Below, one piece after another: positions 28,032 to 37,336 of a stretch of DNA of 49,661 bases. Within the stretch, counting starts at the first letter, position 1, and each line of letters starts with the position of its first letter. The translations under genes were made by a program, and so were the position numbers. The notes below the pieces were generated by a model. It was given only the letters and a program-made list of their open reading frames with translations, made no database searches and had not been told where the DNA came from. The stretch covers positions 1-49,661 of the forward strand of contig JASLMY010000008.1 in the NCBI GenBank assembly GCA_030746295.1. The letters run 5' to 3'. The DNA is from Alphaproteobacteria bacterium. GTDB taxonomy: Bacteria; Pseudomonadota; Alphaproteobacteria; GCA-2731375.

Positions 28032-28553
28032 ATGAACAACGGCCCGCTGAGCGACTATCCCTTCGGCCTGGAGGTGCCCCAGGGCGACGACCGCGAGCGC
28101 CACGTCTGTGGCACCTGCGGCTGGATTCACTACGTCAATCCGAAGATCGTGGTCGGCGCCGTCTGTACGTCGGAGGACCGCTTTCTGCTCTGCCGCCGTG
28201 CCATCGAGCCGCGCGCCGGTTATTGGACCATCCCGGCCGGCTATCTGGAGGAGCACGAGACGCCGGAGATGGGGGCCGCCCGCGAGGCCCGCGAGGAGGC
28301 CTGCGCCGAGATCGAGATCGACAGCCTGCTCGCGGTCTATTCGATCCCGCGGATCAGCCAGGTGCAGCTGATCTACCGGGCGCGACTGGCCCGCCCCGAG
28401 TTCGCTGCCGGCCCCGAAAGCGAGGAAGTGGGGCTCTATCGCTGGGAGGAGATCCCCTGGGACGAGCTGGCCTTCCCGACCAACACCTGGGCGCTGGAGC
28501 ACTTTCGCGAGGTCCGGGGCGTCGAGCGCTTCCCACCCTTCGGCAATCCTTGA
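28032..28553 (+). CDS. Nudix hydrolase with N-terminal zinc-ribbon-like Cys pair
   Basis: A 173-residue pyrophosphohydrolase-type protein. The N-terminal segment has Cys26 and Cys29 (HVCGTCG), a half ribbon, then YVNPKIVVG. The Nudix box runs at about 70-92: [20 protein letters not shown] with its Arg and three Glu; the usual Gly after it is Cys. It resembles ADP-ribose/NADH-type pyrophosphatases, but the substrate is not defined. The ATG at 28032 has no good ribosome binding site; a longer form starting upstream is possible. Confidence 0.85.
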   Translation: MNNGPLSDYPFGLEVPQGDDRERHVCGTCGWIHYVNPKIVVGAVCTSEDRFLLCRRAIEPRAGYWTIPAGYLEEHETPEMGAAREAREEACAEIEIDSLLAVYSIPRISQVQLIYRARLARPEFAAGPESEEVGLYRWEEIPWDELAFPTNTWALEHFREVRGVERFPPFGNP

Positions 28554-28573
28554 GCGCGGCGGGTAACGCTTCA

Positions 28574-28622
28574 GTCTGAATCTGAAAGGCTGCAATCGAC
28601 CCAAGGCGGTCGTTCAGATCAG
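28574..28622. repeat. Possible interspersed alphaproteobacterial repeat remnant
   Basis: The minus strand here reads GACCGCCTTGGGTCGATTGC followed by AGCC, resembling from memory a short intergenic repeat (GACCGC-TTGGGTCG-TGCAG-like) common in some Rhizobiales and Rhodospirillales. No second copy was seen in the window, so the call rests on resemblance only. Confidence 0.28.
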
Positions 28623-28736
28623 GCAGCATGAACGCCTCATCAGCGCCGAGGGCGACCATTTGCCACCCGCGGCAGATGTTCGGCCCGCAGACCCCCCATG
28701 CTACACCAGTCCCGAACGATATGGGGCGACACGTCG

Positions 28737-29369
28737 ATGCCTTCTCTGGAACTGTTGATTCCATTCTTTCTCGCGACGGCAATCTTTGCCTGCGTTCCCG
28801 GTCCGGGGATGTTCTACGCTGCGGCGCAAACGATTGCGCGTGGGCGTCGGGCAGGCTGGTTGTCGGCCATCGGGTTTCATATAGGGGGTTACCTCCACAT
28901 CTCCGCGGCCGCATTCGGCCTGGCCGTTCTGTTGGAAACAGTTCCGGTCCTTTACGCCGTCGTGAAGGTTGCGGGTGCCGCCTATCTGATCTGGCTCGGG
29001 TTCAAGTTATTTGCATCCCCTAGAACACTAGCCATGTCGGTTGTGGCGACCGAGGCGAAACCGCAGCGCCGTGCGGTTCGGGACAGCATTATCGTCGAAG
29101 TGCTGAACCCGAAGACAGCGATATTCTACCTTTCCTTTCTGCCTCAATTCACGGACGCATCCGCCTCGCTACCGATCTGGGGTCAGATCCTTGTCTTGGG
29201 CACCATTGTGAACTTCATGTTCTCGGCCACTGACGCGGCCTGTGTCCTGCTTTCCGAAAAGATGACCAGAGGGCTCGTGGCTTCGCAATGGGTCAACCGT
29301 TTGGCGCGGCGGATCGGAGGCGGAATCCTGGTTGCGCTCGGAGTCAATCTCGCGACGTCGCAGCAATGA
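28737..29369 (+). CDS. LysE/RhtB-family amino acid exporter
   Basis: A 210-residue inner-membrane exporter with about six helices. The family N-terminal motif appears as ACVPGPGMFYAAAQTIARGR (PGPxxxxxxxxxxxxGRRAG), followed by AAYLIWLGFKLF and the central LNPKTAIFYLSFLPQF. It probably exports an amino acid such as homoserine, threonine or lysine; specificity is unknown. The ATG at 28737 starts at the conserved LELLIPFFLATAIF; the ribosome binding site is weak. By eye the gene has lower G+C (about 55-58%) and more T-rich codons than its neighbours, suggesting recent acquisition. Confidence 0.88.
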   Translation: MPSLELLIPFFLATAIFACVPGPGMFYAAAQTIARGRRAGWLSAIGFHIGGYLHISAAAFGLAVLLETVPVLYAVVKVAGAAYLIWLGFKLFASPRTLAMSVVATEAKPQRRAVRDSIIVEVLNPKTAIFYLSFLPQFTDASASLPIWGQILVLGTIVNFMFSATDAACVLLSEKMTRGLVASQWVNRLARRIGGGILVALGVNLATSQQ

Positions 29370-29472
29370 TCGCTTCCGGCCGAACTCGGGCATTCGGGTT
29401 CGAACCGAGACACTGCCGCGAGGCGACATTGCCCCATGGTCAGGGCGTCTCCGGCCAGCTATCTTGCCGCCC

Positions 29473-30033
29473 ATGACCGGCCGCCTTCACCCTGCCCTGA
29501 AGTTCGCCCTCGAGATCGGCCCGCTTCTGGTCTTCTTCTTCATCAATGCCAGGGCGGGCATCTTCTGGGCCACCGGTGCCTTCATGGCCGCACTGGCGGT
29601 CTCGCTTGTCACCATGTACGTGCTGGCCCGTCGAATCCCGATCCTGCCGGTGGTCACCGGTGTCTTCGTCCTGGTCTTCGGCGGCCTGACGCTGATCCTT
29701 CAGGACGAGCTCTTCATCAAGTTGAAGCCGACCATCGTCAACGCCCTCTTCGGTGCCATCCTCTTGGGTGGCCTCTTCGCCGGCAAGTCGTTCCTGAAAT
29801 CGCTCCTGGGCGAGGCGATCCAGATGACGGACCAGGGTTGGCGGCTGCTGACATTTCGATGGGCCTTCTTCTTCTTCGTCCTCGCGGTCCTGAACGAAAT
29901 CGTCTGGCGCAACTACACGACCGACGAATGGGTCACCTTCAAGGTCTTCGGCATCATGCCGCTGACGATCCTGTTCTCGTTGACCCAGTTGCCGACCATG
30001 TTCCGCCATCGGATCGAGGAGGACGCGGCATGA
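29473..30033 (+). CDS. yciB: Inner-membrane septation protein YciB/IspZ family
   Basis: A 186-residue polytopic membrane protein linked in other bacteria to cell division and envelope integrity. The conserved N-terminal [20 protein letters not shown], the central [20 protein letters not shown], and [20 protein letters not shown] are all present with five to six helices. The ATG at 29473 fits the family start; upstream in-frame sequence is not homologous. It is ATGA-coupled to the DUF3445 gene and lies near ftsY, as in many alphaproteobacteria. Confidence 0.94.
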   Translation: MTGRLHPALKFALEIGPLLVFFFINARAGIFWATGAFMAALAVSLVTMYVLARRIPILPVVTGVFVLVFGGLTLILQDELFIKLKPTIVNALFGAILLGGLFAGKSFLKSLLGEAIQMTDQGWRLLTFRWAFFFFVLAVLNEIVWRNYTTDEWVTFKVFGIMPLTILFSLTQLPTMFRHRIEEDAA

Positions 30034-30941
30034 GCGCCGAGGCCAAGCCGCTCTACGCGCCTTTCGAGACGCCCTATCGGATGAGCATGGGGTTGATGGC
30101 GCTGAAACCCGAGGAATGGATCGAGGTCGACGCGGACTGGGCCTGCGACCTGGCCGAGAAGCGCCGTCTCCTGGCCGAGCGGCACGACGAGCTGGTCCGT
30201 GTGCTGCCCGGCTCGGAGCCCGCGCAGGCGGAGGTCCTGGCGTTGCTGGTGGCGCATCTCGCGGCGCAGTTCCCGGAACGATTCCGGCGCGGCGGCGCCG
30301 CCCTCTCCCTGCCGGACTTGGCGGAACGGTGGGACCTCGATCAGGATGCCCTGTCACCGATCGATCTCGCCGGCCGCTTGGTGCAGGAAGACCTCTGCCT
30401 GATGCAGCATGTCGACGGGGCCTGGCGTCTGACCGCGGCCTCGGTCTGCTTTCCGACCCGTTGGCGCCTGGCCGACAAGATGGGACAGCCCCTCGACGTG
30501 ATCCACGATCCCGTGCCGGGCCTGCGCGACCGCTTGGCCAATCCCATGGGCCGCTTTTTCGACCGGATGAAGGTGGCGCGGCCGGTCTGGCGGATCAACT
30601 GGTCGCTGATCGACGACGAGGCGCTCTACCAGCCCAAGGGGCACGGCCGCAGGCAGGCGGACCCGACGATCACGCCCGAGAACGCCGGCGAAAGGGTTTG
30701 GCTCCGGGTCGAGCGGCAGACGCTCCGGCGGCTGGCCGAGAGCGACGCGATCCTCTTCACCATCCGTATCCATCGCTGGCCGCTGGCGCGCCTCGCCGCC
30801 CTACCCGAGGCGGCGGAACGGTTGCGTCTGGCGATCGAGACGATGCCGGCGCAGATGCAGGGCTACAAGTCGCTGCCGGTTTTCGGCGAGGCCGTCAGGA
30901 GCTATCTCGGCGACCTCGAGGGCACCGGAGACGCACTATGA
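30030..30941 (+). CDS. DUF3445 protein (heme-dependent oxidative N-demethylase-like)
   Basis: A 303-residue soluble protein of the DUF3445 family. Recognised segments are [71 protein letters not shown] and the final MQGYKSLP. Some members are described as heme-dependent oxidative N-demethylases; which activity applies here is unknown. The start overlaps the yciB stop and the stop overlaps the rpiA start (both ATGA), so it is co-translated with two housekeeping genes. Confidence 0.85.
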   Translation: MSAEAKPLYAPFETPYRMSMGLMALKPEEWIEVDADWACDLAEKRRLLAERHDELVRVLPGSEPAQAEVLALLVAHLAAQFPERFRRGGAALSLPDLAERWDLDQDALSPIDLAGRLVQEDLCLMQHVDGAWRLTAASVCFPTRWRLADKMGQPLDVIHDPVPGLRDRLANPMGRFFDRMKVARPVWRINWSLIDDEALYQPKGHGRRQADPTITPENAGERVWLRVERQTLRRLAESDAILFTIRIHRWPLARLAALPEAAERLRLAIETMPAQMQGYKSLPVFGEAVRSYLGDLEGTGDAL

Positions 30942-31615
30942 GCGAGGAGGCCAAGCGCCGTGCCGCCCTGGCAGCGCTCGAGTTGATCGAGGACGGTATG
31001 GCGGTAGGTCTCGGCACCGGCTCGACGGCGGCGCTGCTGGTGGACGCTCTGGGCCAGGAGGTGGCGGCCGGGCTCCGCGTCTACGCCGTCGCGACCTCGG
31101 AGCGGACGGCGCGGCAGGCCCGCGCGCTCGGCATTCCCCTGAGCACGCTCGACGAGAGGCCGGCCCTCGACCTCGCCATCGACGGCGCCGACGAGGTCGA
31201 TCTGGCGCTCGACCTGATCAAGGGCGGCGGCGGCGCGCTCCTGCGCGAGAAGATCGTCGCCGCTTGTGCCGCCCGCTTCGTCGTCATCGCCGATACCTCG
31301 AAGCGGGTCCGGCACCTCGGCGCCTTTCCCCTGCCGGTCGAGGTGGTGCCTATGGCGGCGACACCGCTCACACGCCGGGTGGCCGCACTCGGCGCCGAAG
31401 TGGCGCTGCGCCGCGACCGCTTCGGCGAGCCCTTCGCCACCGACGAGGGCCATTGGATCCTCGATTGCGCCTTCGGCCAGATCACCGATCCGCCGGCCCT
31501 GGCCCGGGCCTTGGAGGCGATGGCCGGCGTCGTCGAGCACGGCCTCTTCGTCGCCATGGCCGACGAGGTCATCCTCGGCGGCGACGACGGCGTCGAGCGC
31601 CTCAAGCGCGGCTAA
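30938..31615 (+). CDS. rpiA: Ribose-5-phosphate isomerase A
   Basis: A 225-residue cytosolic isomerase converting ribose 5-phosphate to ribulose 5-phosphate in the pentose phosphate pathway. GLGTGSTA (24-31), the acidic DGADEVD (82-88), and [11 protein letters not shown] (95-105, with the catalytic Glu104) are intact. The ATG overlaps the DUF3445 stop. The stop codon is only three bases from the stop of convergent ftsY. Confidence 0.96.
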   Translation: MSEEAKRRAALAALELIEDGMAVGLGTGSTAALLVDALGQEVAAGLRVYAVATSERTARQARALGIPLSTLDERPALDLAIDGADEVDLALDLIKGGGGALLREKIVAACAARFVVIADTSKRVRHLGAFPLPVEVVPMAATPLTRRVAALGAEVALRRDRFGEPFATDEGHWILDCAFGQITDPPALARALEAMAGVVEHGLFVAMADEVILGGDDGVERLKRG

Positions 31616-31618
31616 GCG

Positions 31619-32539
31619 TCAATCCTCGATGCCCGCGAGGGCGCGGGCGAACTCACCGGCATCGAAAGGTTGCAAATCGTCGGCCGCCTCGCCGACGCCG
31701 ATGAAATGCACCGGCAGGGCAAAACGAGCCGCCAGCGCCACTAGGACGCCACCGCGGGCGGTGCCGTCGAGTTTGGTCATCGCCAGCCCGGTGACGTCGG
31801 CGACCTCGGAGAAGACCTCGACCTGCGAGAGCGCGTTCTGGCCCGTGGTGGCATCCAGCACCAGCAACACGTCGTGCGGTGCGCTCTCGTCCAGCTTGCC
31901 GACGACGCGGCCGACCTTGGCCAGCTCGGCCATCAGATTGTCCTTGTTCTGTAGCCGGCCGGCGGTGTCGATCAGCAGCACGTCGGCATCCTCGGCGCGG
32001 GCCTGCTCCAGGCCCTCATAGGCAACGGCGGCGGCGTCGCTGCCGACCGCGCGGGCGACCACGGTGGCGCCGGTGCGCTCGCCCCAAACCTGCAATTGCT
32101 CGATCGCCGCCGCCCGGAAGGTGTCGCCGGCGGCCAGCACGACCTTCTGGCCCGCTGCCGCCAGATGACCCGCCATCTTGCCGATGGTGGTGGTCTTGCC
32201 GGTGCCGTTGACGCCGACCACCAGGACCACGTGCGGCCGATTGGCGGGGTCGATATTGAGGGGCTGGGCCACCGGCTCCAGGATCTTGGCGACGACCCCG
32301 GCCAAGGCCTCGCGAATCTCGAAGTCCGTGACTTCGGTATCGAACTTGTCAGCCGCCAACCGCGCCGTTACCTCGGCCGCGACAGTGGGTCCCAGATCGG
32401 CGGTGATGAGCAGGTCTTCCAGGTCGTCGAGCGCCGCCTGGTCGAGACGCCGCTTGCGGAAGAGGGTGGTAAGGCCTTGGCCAAGGCTACCGGCGCTGCG
32501 GCCGAGGCCTGCCTTGAGTCGGCCGAGCCAGCCGCTCAC
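31619..32539 (-). CDS. ftsY: Signal recognition particle receptor FtsY
   Basis: A 306-residue SRP receptor GTPase. It is the short form without the long acidic A domain of E. coli; the N-terminal Lys/Arg-rich LGRLKAGLGRS and FRKRRLD may serve membrane binding. G1 is GVNGTGKTT (109-117), followed by DTFRAAAIEQL, DTAGRLQN and TKLDGTARGG. It receives ribosomes targeted by Ffh, whose gene lies 2.3 kb away. The start overlaps the mtaB stop (ATGA), making it the last gene of dapF-mtaB-ftsY. Confidence 0.97.
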   Translation of the reverse strand: MSGWLGRLKAGLGRSAGSLGQGLTTLFRKRRLDQAALDDLEDLLITADLGPTVAAEVTARLAADKFDTEVTDFEIREALAGVVAKILEPVAQPLNIDPANRPHVVLVVGVNGTGKTTTIGKMAGHLAAAGQKVVLAAGDTFRAAAIEQLQVWGERTGATVVARAVGSDAAAVAYEGLEQARAEDADVLLIDTAGRLQNKDNLMAELAKVGRVVGKLDESAPHDVLLVLDATTGQNALSQVEVFSEVADVTGLAMTKLDGTARGGVLVALAARFALPVHFIGVGEAADDLQPFDAGEFARALAGIED

Positions 32540-33780
32540 GCCACGGGCCTGCCGCTGAGCGAGGCTGCGTCGGCGGCTGTGATCTCGACCTCGACAATGG
32601 CGCCGGGGGCGGCCTCGGCCGTCGTTCGGACCGGCAGGAACTGCTCGCTGTGGCCCCGGCCCGGGGTCTCGATCAGGACCCGGGCGCGGCTACCCACCTG
32701 GCCCCGGAGACAGGCGCCGAACGCCACCGCCCCCTTGTCGCGAAGCCTGGCGGCGCGTTCCTTGCGGAGCGGCTTCGCCACTTGCGGCATTCTCGCGGCG
32801 GACGTGCCGGGGCGGGCCGAATAGGTAAAGACGTGGAGATGCGTGAGGCCGCAGTCGTCGATGAGGTCGAGGCTGGCTTGGAAAGCGGCCTCGCTCTCGG
32901 TCGGGAAGCCGGCGATCAGATCGGCGCCGAAGACGACGTCGGGTCTGAGCCGGCGCACCGTCTGGCAGAAGGCGACCGCTTGGGCCCGGCTGTGGCGCCG
33001 CTTCATCCGCTTCAGGATGACATCGTCGCCGGCCTGGAGGCTGAGGTGCAAATGCGGCATCAGCCGCGGTTCCTCTGCGACGAGGCGGAGAAGCGCGTCG
33101 TCCACCTCGGCCGGGTCGAGCGAGGAGAGGCGTAGCCGCGGCAGCTCCGGCACGGCTTCGAGCAGGCTGCGGATCATCTCGCCGAGGCCCGGGCCGTCGG
33201 CGCGGTCGGCGCCGTAAGCGGTGAGATCGACGCCGGTCAGCACCACCTCGGCATAGCCGTTCTCGACCAGGCGACGGACTTGTCGGACGACATCGGCCAC
33301 TGGGACCGATCGGTTGTGGCCGCGGGCGAAGGGAATGATGCAGAAGCTGCAGCGGTGGTCGCAGCCCTGCTGTACCTGGACGAAGGCGCGGGCCCGGCCG
33401 TCGAAGCCCTCGATCAGGTGGCCGGCGACGTCGGCGACGGCCATGATGTCGTTGACCTGGATCCGGGGCGCCTCGGTGGGGCTGAAGCTTTCGGTCCGCA
33501 GCTTCTCCTCGTTGCCGAGCACCCGGTCGACCTCGGCCATGGCGGCGAAGCGGGCCGGTTCCAGCTGGGCGGCGCAGCCGGTGACGATCAGCGTCGCGCC
33601 CGGCCGTTCGCGCCGCGCCTTGCGGATCGCCTGACGGGCCTGGCGCGCCGCTTCGGCGGTGACGGAGCAGGTGTTGACGATCACCGCGTCCTTAAGGCCC
33701 GCGGCCTGGGCCTGCTGGCGCACGACCTCGCTCTCGAAGGCGTTCAACCGACAGCCGAAGGTGACGACCTCGAGGCTCAT
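32536..33780 (-). CDS. mtaB: tRNA t6A methylthiotransferase MtaB
   Basis: A 414-residue radical-SAM enzyme that adds a methylthio group to t6A37 of tRNA. The UPF0004 cysteines are Cys10 (FGCRLN), Cys38 (NTCSVT) and Cys69 (TGCAAQ). The radical-SAM motif is CDHRCSFC (Cys140, 144, 147). A C-terminal TRAM-like strand region follows. GCRLN rather than GCQMN separates it from MiaB. The start overlaps the dapF stop and the stop overlaps ftsY, both ATGA. Confidence 0.95.
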   Translation of the reverse strand: MSLEVVTFGCRLNAFESEVVRQQAQAAGLKDAVIVNTCSVTAEAARQARQAIRKARRERPGATLIVTGCAAQLEPARFAAMAEVDRVLGNEEKLRTESFSPTEAPRIQVNDIMAVADVAGHLIEGFDGRARAFVQVQQGCDHRCSFCIIPFARGHNRSVPVADVVRQVRRLVENGYAEVVLTGVDLTAYGADRADGPGLGEMIRSLLEAVPELPRLRLSSLDPAEVDDALLRLVAEEPRLMPHLHLSLQAGDDVILKRMKRRHSRAQAVAFCQTVRRLRPDVVFGADLIAGFPTESEAAFQASLDLIDDCGLTHLHVFTYSARPGTSAARMPQVAKPLRKERAARLRDKGAVAFGACLRGQVGSRARVLIETPGRGHSEQFLPVRTTAEAAPGAIVEVEITAADAASLSGRPVA

Positions 33781-34640
33781 TCCGCCGCCTCCGCCGGAGC
33801 GACCAAGCCGGGCGACAAGGCGCCTTCGAAGGCGGTGGCGACCGGCCCCGTCATCAGCACCTGGCCATCGCTCTCGCGCCAGTGGATCCCCAGCTCGCCG
33901 CCGTCCAACTCGATAGTGCTCCGGCGCCCGGTATAGTCGCGCCTGGCGGCGGCGACGGCGGCGGCACAGGCGCCCGAGCCGCAAGCCTGGGTCAGTCCGG
34001 CGCCGCGCTCCCAGACCCGAAGCCTGAGCCGATCCGGCGCCAACACCTGGGCGATGCCGATGTTGGCGCGCTCGGGAAAGAGGGGGTGATGTTCCAGCAT
34101 CGGCCCGACGGTGGCGATGTCGACCGCGGCGACATCGTCGACGAAGAAGACCGCGTGCGGGTTGCCTATCGACAGGGCGACGGGGTCGGCCAGCACCGGG
34201 CGGCTGGCCGGGTCGATCGCCAGGTCCAGGTGCAGCGTATCCATCTCGCTCGCTAGCGGCACCTGGTGCCAATCGAAGCCGGGCACGCCCATGCCTACCG
34301 AATAGCGATCTCGAGCCACCCTACGGGCCGGCAGGATGCCAGCCAGGGTCTCGATCGTGATCTCGTCGCGGCCCGTCTCGGCCAGGACCAGCGAGGCGAC
34401 GCAGCGGGCGCCGTTGCCACAGGCCTCGACCTCGCCGCCGTCCGAGTTGCGAATCCGCATGAAGACGTCGGCCGCCTCGGATGGCTCGACGACGATCAAC
34501 TGATCGCAACCGACCCCGGTGCGCCGGTCGGCGATGGCACGCGCCGCCCCGGCATCGATCGTGATTGGGCGCGCGCGCGCGTCCAGCACCACGAAGTCGT
34601 TGCCGATGCCATGCATCTTTATGAAGGTCAATCCTTGCAT
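33777..34640 (-). CDS. dapF: Diaminopimelate epimerase
   Basis: A 287-residue PLP-independent epimerase making meso-diaminopimelate for lysine and peptidoglycan. The two catalytic cysteines are Cys74 (ACGNGARC) and Cys220 (ACGSGAC). The N-terminal [13 protein letters not shown] and the central [11 protein letters not shown] are typical. It leads the dapF-mtaB-ftsY operon and diverges from ffh across about 200 bases. Confidence 0.97.
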   Translation of the reverse strand: MQGLTFIKMHGIGNDFVVLDARARPITIDAGAARAIADRRTGVGCDQLIVVEPSEAADVFMRIRNSDGGEVEACGNGARCVASLVLAETGRDEITIETLAGILPARRVARDRYSVGMGVPGFDWHQVPLASEMDTLHLDLAIDPASRPVLADPVALSIGNPHAVFFVDDVAAVDIATVGPMLEHHPLFPERANIGIAQVLAPDRLRLRVWERGAGLTQACGSGACAAAVAAARRDYTGRRSTIELDGGELGIHWRESDGQVLMTGPVATAFEGALSPGLVAPAEAAE

Positions 34641-34701
34641 GGCCCCGGATATAAGCCGAATTCGGCGCCGAATCCAGCCTTGCGCGAGGAACCGGCCGCG
34701 C

Positions 34702-34730
34702 TTGACAGCAGCGGTGGTTGCGCCTAAATA
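34702..34730 (+). promoter_or_regulatory. Sigma-70-type promoter upstream of ffh
   Basis: A perfect -35 TTGACA (34702-34707) and TAAATA (34725-34730, partial -10 match) are 17 bases apart, with a start expected near 34737. A terminator hairpin begins about seven bases later, so most transcripts may stop before ffh. Confidence 0.55.
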
Positions 34731-34743
34731 GCAGCGCTTCGGG

Positions 34744-34778
34744 ACGCCGGTGCGCGGTGCGACGCACCGGCGTTTTTT
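34744..34778 (+). terminator. Intrinsic terminator/attenuator in the ffh leader
   Basis: An 11-bp perfect stem (ACGCCGGTGCG / CGCACCGGCGT) with an eight-base loop runs into T773-T778 of the 34 kb region. It is oriented for the plus strand, but no plus-strand gene precedes it: dapF runs the other way. It therefore ends a very short RNA or attenuates ffh. Confidence 0.85.
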
Positions 34779-34844
34779 GCTTGGCCTCGAGACGGGGCCG
34801 GGCCGATGTTAAAACACTGATGCAAAAACGACGGCGGCGGCGAC

Positions 34845-36194
34845 ATGTTCGATAGCCTGAGCGGCCGGCTTGGCGAGGTTTTCCAGCGTCTGACTAAGCG
34901 CGGCGTTCTCTCCGAGGGCGACGTGGATGCCGCCTTGCGCGAGGTGCGCGTGGCGCTGTTGGAAGCCGACGTCGCCTTGCCCGTGGTTCGCGACTTCGTC
35001 GCCAAGGTGCGCGAGCGGGCCACCGGCCACGAGGTTCTGCGCTCGGTGACGCCGGGCCAGATGGTCGTCAAGGTCGTCAACGACCAGTTGGTCGAGATGC
35101 TGGGCAGCGACTCCGCCGAGATCAACCTGAACGCGCCGGCCCCGGTGCCGGTGCTGATGGTCGGCCTGCAGGGCTCGGGCAAGACCACCACCACGGCCAA
35201 GATCGCCAAGCGGCTGGCCGAGCGCGACAAGCGCAAGGTGCTGATGGCCTCGCTCGACACCCGCCGACCGGCGGCGCAAGAGCAGCTCAAGATCCTGGGC
35301 GAGCAGGCCGAGATCGCCACCCTGCCGATAGTCGAGGGCCAGATGCCCGTCGACATCGCCAACCGGGCGATGCAGGCGGCCAAGCTGCAGGGCATCGACG
35401 TCGTGCTCTTGGATACCGCCGGCCGGCTGCACGTCGACGAGGCGCTGATGGCCGAGGTCCAGGCGGTGAAGCAAGCGGCCGGGCCGGTGGAGACACTGCT
35501 GGTCGCCGACGCGCTGACCGGCCAGGACGCCGTCAACGTCGCCACCGCCTTCCACGAGCGCGTCGGCCTCACCGGCATCGTGCTGACCCGGATCGACGGC
35601 GATGGCCGCGGCGGTGCGGCCCTGTCGATGCGCGCCGTCACCGGCTGCCCGATCAAGCTGATGGGCGTCGGCGAACAGCTGGATGCGCTCGAGGACTTCC
35701 ATCCCGACCGCATCGCTTCGCGCATCCTCGGCATGGGCGATGTCGTCAGCCTGGTCGAGAAGGCGGCCGAGACCATCGAGGAGGAAGAGGCCGAGAAGCT
35801 GGCGGCCAAGGTCCAGAAAGGACAGTTCGACCTCGAGGACTTGCTGGGCCAGCTCCGCCAGATGCGGCGCATGGGCGGTTTGGAGGGGCTGATGGGCATG
35901 CTGCCGGGCGTCGGCCAGATGAAGCAGAAGATGGCCGAGGCCAACGTCGATCCCGGCCTGATTAAGCGCCAGGAGGCGATCATCCTGTCGATGACGCCTG
36001 GCGAGCGGCACAATCCCAAGGTCATCCACGCCTCGCGCAAGCGGCGCATCGCCAGCGGCTCCGGCACCTCGGTGCAGGAAGTCAACAAGCTGTTGAAAAG
36101 CCACAAGCAGATGGTCTCGGTGATGAAGAAGATGAACAAGCTCGGCAAGCGCGGCATGATGCGCCACGGCATCCCCGGCCTGATGCCGCGCTAG
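34845..36194 (+). CDS. ffh: Signal recognition particle protein Ffh
   Basis: A 449-residue SRP54 GTPase that binds signal sequences and 4.5S RNA. The N domain is followed by G1 GLQGSGKTT (107-115), [21 protein letters not shown] and [13 protein letters not shown]. The C-terminal M domain (from about 330) is Met-rich ([16 protein letters not shown]) with the RNA-binding [15 protein letters not shown]. The partner 4.5S RNA gene is not in the window. It heads a run of ribosomal and tRNA-modification genes. Confidence 0.97.
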   Translation: MFDSLSGRLGEVFQRLTKRGVLSEGDVDAALREVRVALLEADVALPVVRDFVAKVRERATGHEVLRSVTPGQMVVKVVNDQLVEMLGSDSAEINLNAPAPVPVLMVGLQGSGKTTTTAKIAKRLAERDKRKVLMASLDTRRPAAQEQLKILGEQAEIATLPIVEGQMPVDIANRAMQAAKLQGIDVVLLDTAGRLHVDEALMAEVQAVKQAAGPVETLLVADALTGQDAVNVATAFHERVGLTGIVLTRIDGDGRGGAALSMRAVTGCPIKLMGVGEQLDALEDFHPDRIASRILGMGDVVSLVEKAAETIEEEEAEKLAAKVQKGQFDLEDLLGQLRQMRRMGGLEGLMGMLPGVGQMKQKMAEANVDPGLIKRQEAIILSMTPGERHNPKVIHASRKRRIASGSGTSVQEVNKLLKSHKQMVSVMKKMNKLGKRGMMRHGIPGLMPR

Positions 36195-36264
36195 GATATT
36201 CGGAAACCGGACAAGCCAATGGGAACGGAAACGTGACAGCACATATCGAGGAAAGGGCCGCGGC

Positions 36265-36768
36265 ATGGCTCTGAAAATTCGCCTGGCCCGGGGCGGCGCC
36301 AAGAAGAAGCCGTTCTATCGTATCGTCGTCGCGGATTCGCGCTCGCCGAGGGACGGCCGCTTCATCGAGCGGGTGGGCACTTACGACCCGCTGCTGCCCA
36401 AGGACGACGAGGGCCGCGTCATCATCCGCGAGGAGCGGGTCCGCTATTGGCTGAGCCAGGGGGCGAAGCCGACCGACCGCGTTGCCAAGTTCCTGGGCGC
36501 GGCCGAGATCATTCCCATGCCTCAGCGCAACAATCCCAACAAGGCCAAGCCGGGGGCCAAGGCGCTGGAGCGGTTGGCGGCGAAGCAAGAGGCCGAGGCC
36601 AGCGCCGCGGCAGAGGAAGCGGCGCCTGCAGCCGAGCCCGAGCCTGAAGCCCAGCCCGAGCCTGAAGCCCAGGCCGAAGCCGAAGCCGAGCCCGTTACCG
36701 AAACGGAAGCCCCGAGCGAGGCTGGCGACGGCGACACCGATGCCGGCGAGGAGCGCCCGACGAGCTGA
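36265..36768 (+). CDS. rpsP: 30S ribosomal protein S16 with long acidic tail
   Basis: A 167-residue S16. Residues 1 to about 90 are the conserved fold ([44 protein letters not shown]). The remaining 75 or so residues are an Ala/Glu/Pro-rich, probably disordered tail; E. coli S16 is only about 82 residues. Two copies of an 18-base in-frame repeat (36640-36675) encode [12 protein letters not shown]. Alphaproteobacterial S16 proteins often have tails, but this one is long. GAGGAAAG lies upstream of the ATG. Confidence 0.96.
   Translation: MALKIRLARGGAKKKPFYRIVVADSRSPRDGRFIERVGTYDPLLPKDDEGRVIIREERVRYWLSQGAKPTDRVAKFLGAAEIIPMPQRNNPNKAKPGAKALERLAAKQEAEASAAAEEAAPAAEPEPEAQPEPEAQAEAEAEPVTETEAPSEAGDGDTDAGEERPTS
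36640..36675 (+). repeat. Tandem 18-bp repeat inside rpsP
   Basis: Two near-identical units (GAGCCTGAAGCCCAG plus CCC or GCC) encode EPEAQP and EPEAQA in the acidic tail of S16, followed by shorter GAAGCC units. Confidence 0.85.
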
Positions 36769-36799
36769 GCCGGGCGGACCCGAGGATGGATGCGCGGCG

Positions 36800-37336
36800 A
36801 TGCCCGAGCCGAACGAGGACTGGATCTGTCTCGGCGTCATTGCCGCGCCGCACGGGGTTCGCGGCGACGTCCGCATCCGCAGCTACACCGAGCAGCCCGA
36901 GGACATCGCCGCCTATGGGCCGCTGACCGACGACGCCGGCCGGGTCTGGCAGCTTCGGATCAAGAGTAGAAGCAAGAGCGGCTTCGTCGCCAGCCTCGAC
37001 GGCGTTCGCGATCGAGATGCGGCAGAACGGCTGCGGGGGCAGAAGCTCCATGTCGCCCGTGCCGCTTTGCCCGAGTTGGAGGAGGAGGATTCTTACTATC
37101 ATGCCGACCTGATCGGGCTCCGGGTCGAGCTCGAGGGCGGCCCTAGCGTCGGCACGATCGCCGCGGTGCACGATTTCGGTGCCGGTGTGTTGTTGGAGAT
37201 CGCCCGCGATGGCGATGCCTCGGTCCTGATCCCCTTCACCGCCGAGGCCGTGCCGGGCGTCGATATTGCGGCCGGCAAGGTCGTCGTCGCGGCCTCGACC
37301 GGGCTCGTCGCCGAAGCGGAGGAGACGGCCGGATGA
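36800..37336 (+). CDS. rimM: Ribosome maturation factor RimM
   Basis: A 178-residue 16S rRNA processing factor that binds S19 during 30S assembly. The N-terminal barrel starts [20 protein letters not shown]; the PRC-like C-terminal half contains [12 protein letters not shown] and [14 protein letters not shown]. The ATG at 36800 fits the family start; it follows rpsP by 31 bases. Its stop forms ATGA with trmD. Adjacency to rpsP, trmD and rplS is a conserved arrangement. Confidence 0.95.
   Translation: MPEPNEDWICLGVIAAPHGVRGDVRIRSYTEQPEDIAAYGPLTDDAGRVWQLRIKSRSKSGFVASLDGVRDRDAAERLRGQKLHVARAALPELEEEDSYYHADLIGLRVELEGGPSVGTIAAVHDFGAGVLLEIARDGDASVLIPFTAEAVPGVDIAAGKVVVAASTGLVAEAEETAG

Noticed and set aside
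29390..29425. tRNA T-arm-like sequence (GGGTTCGAACCG) between the LysE and yciB genes
   Set aside because: The flanking bases do not form a five-pair T stem and no acceptor, D or anticodon arm was found; too weak even as an attachment-site remnant.
34641..34844. 4.5S SRP RNA gene expected near ffh
   Set aside because: No GGAA-tetraloop hairpin with the conserved SRP helix 8 bases was found between dapF and ffh; the only structure is the short terminator hairpin.
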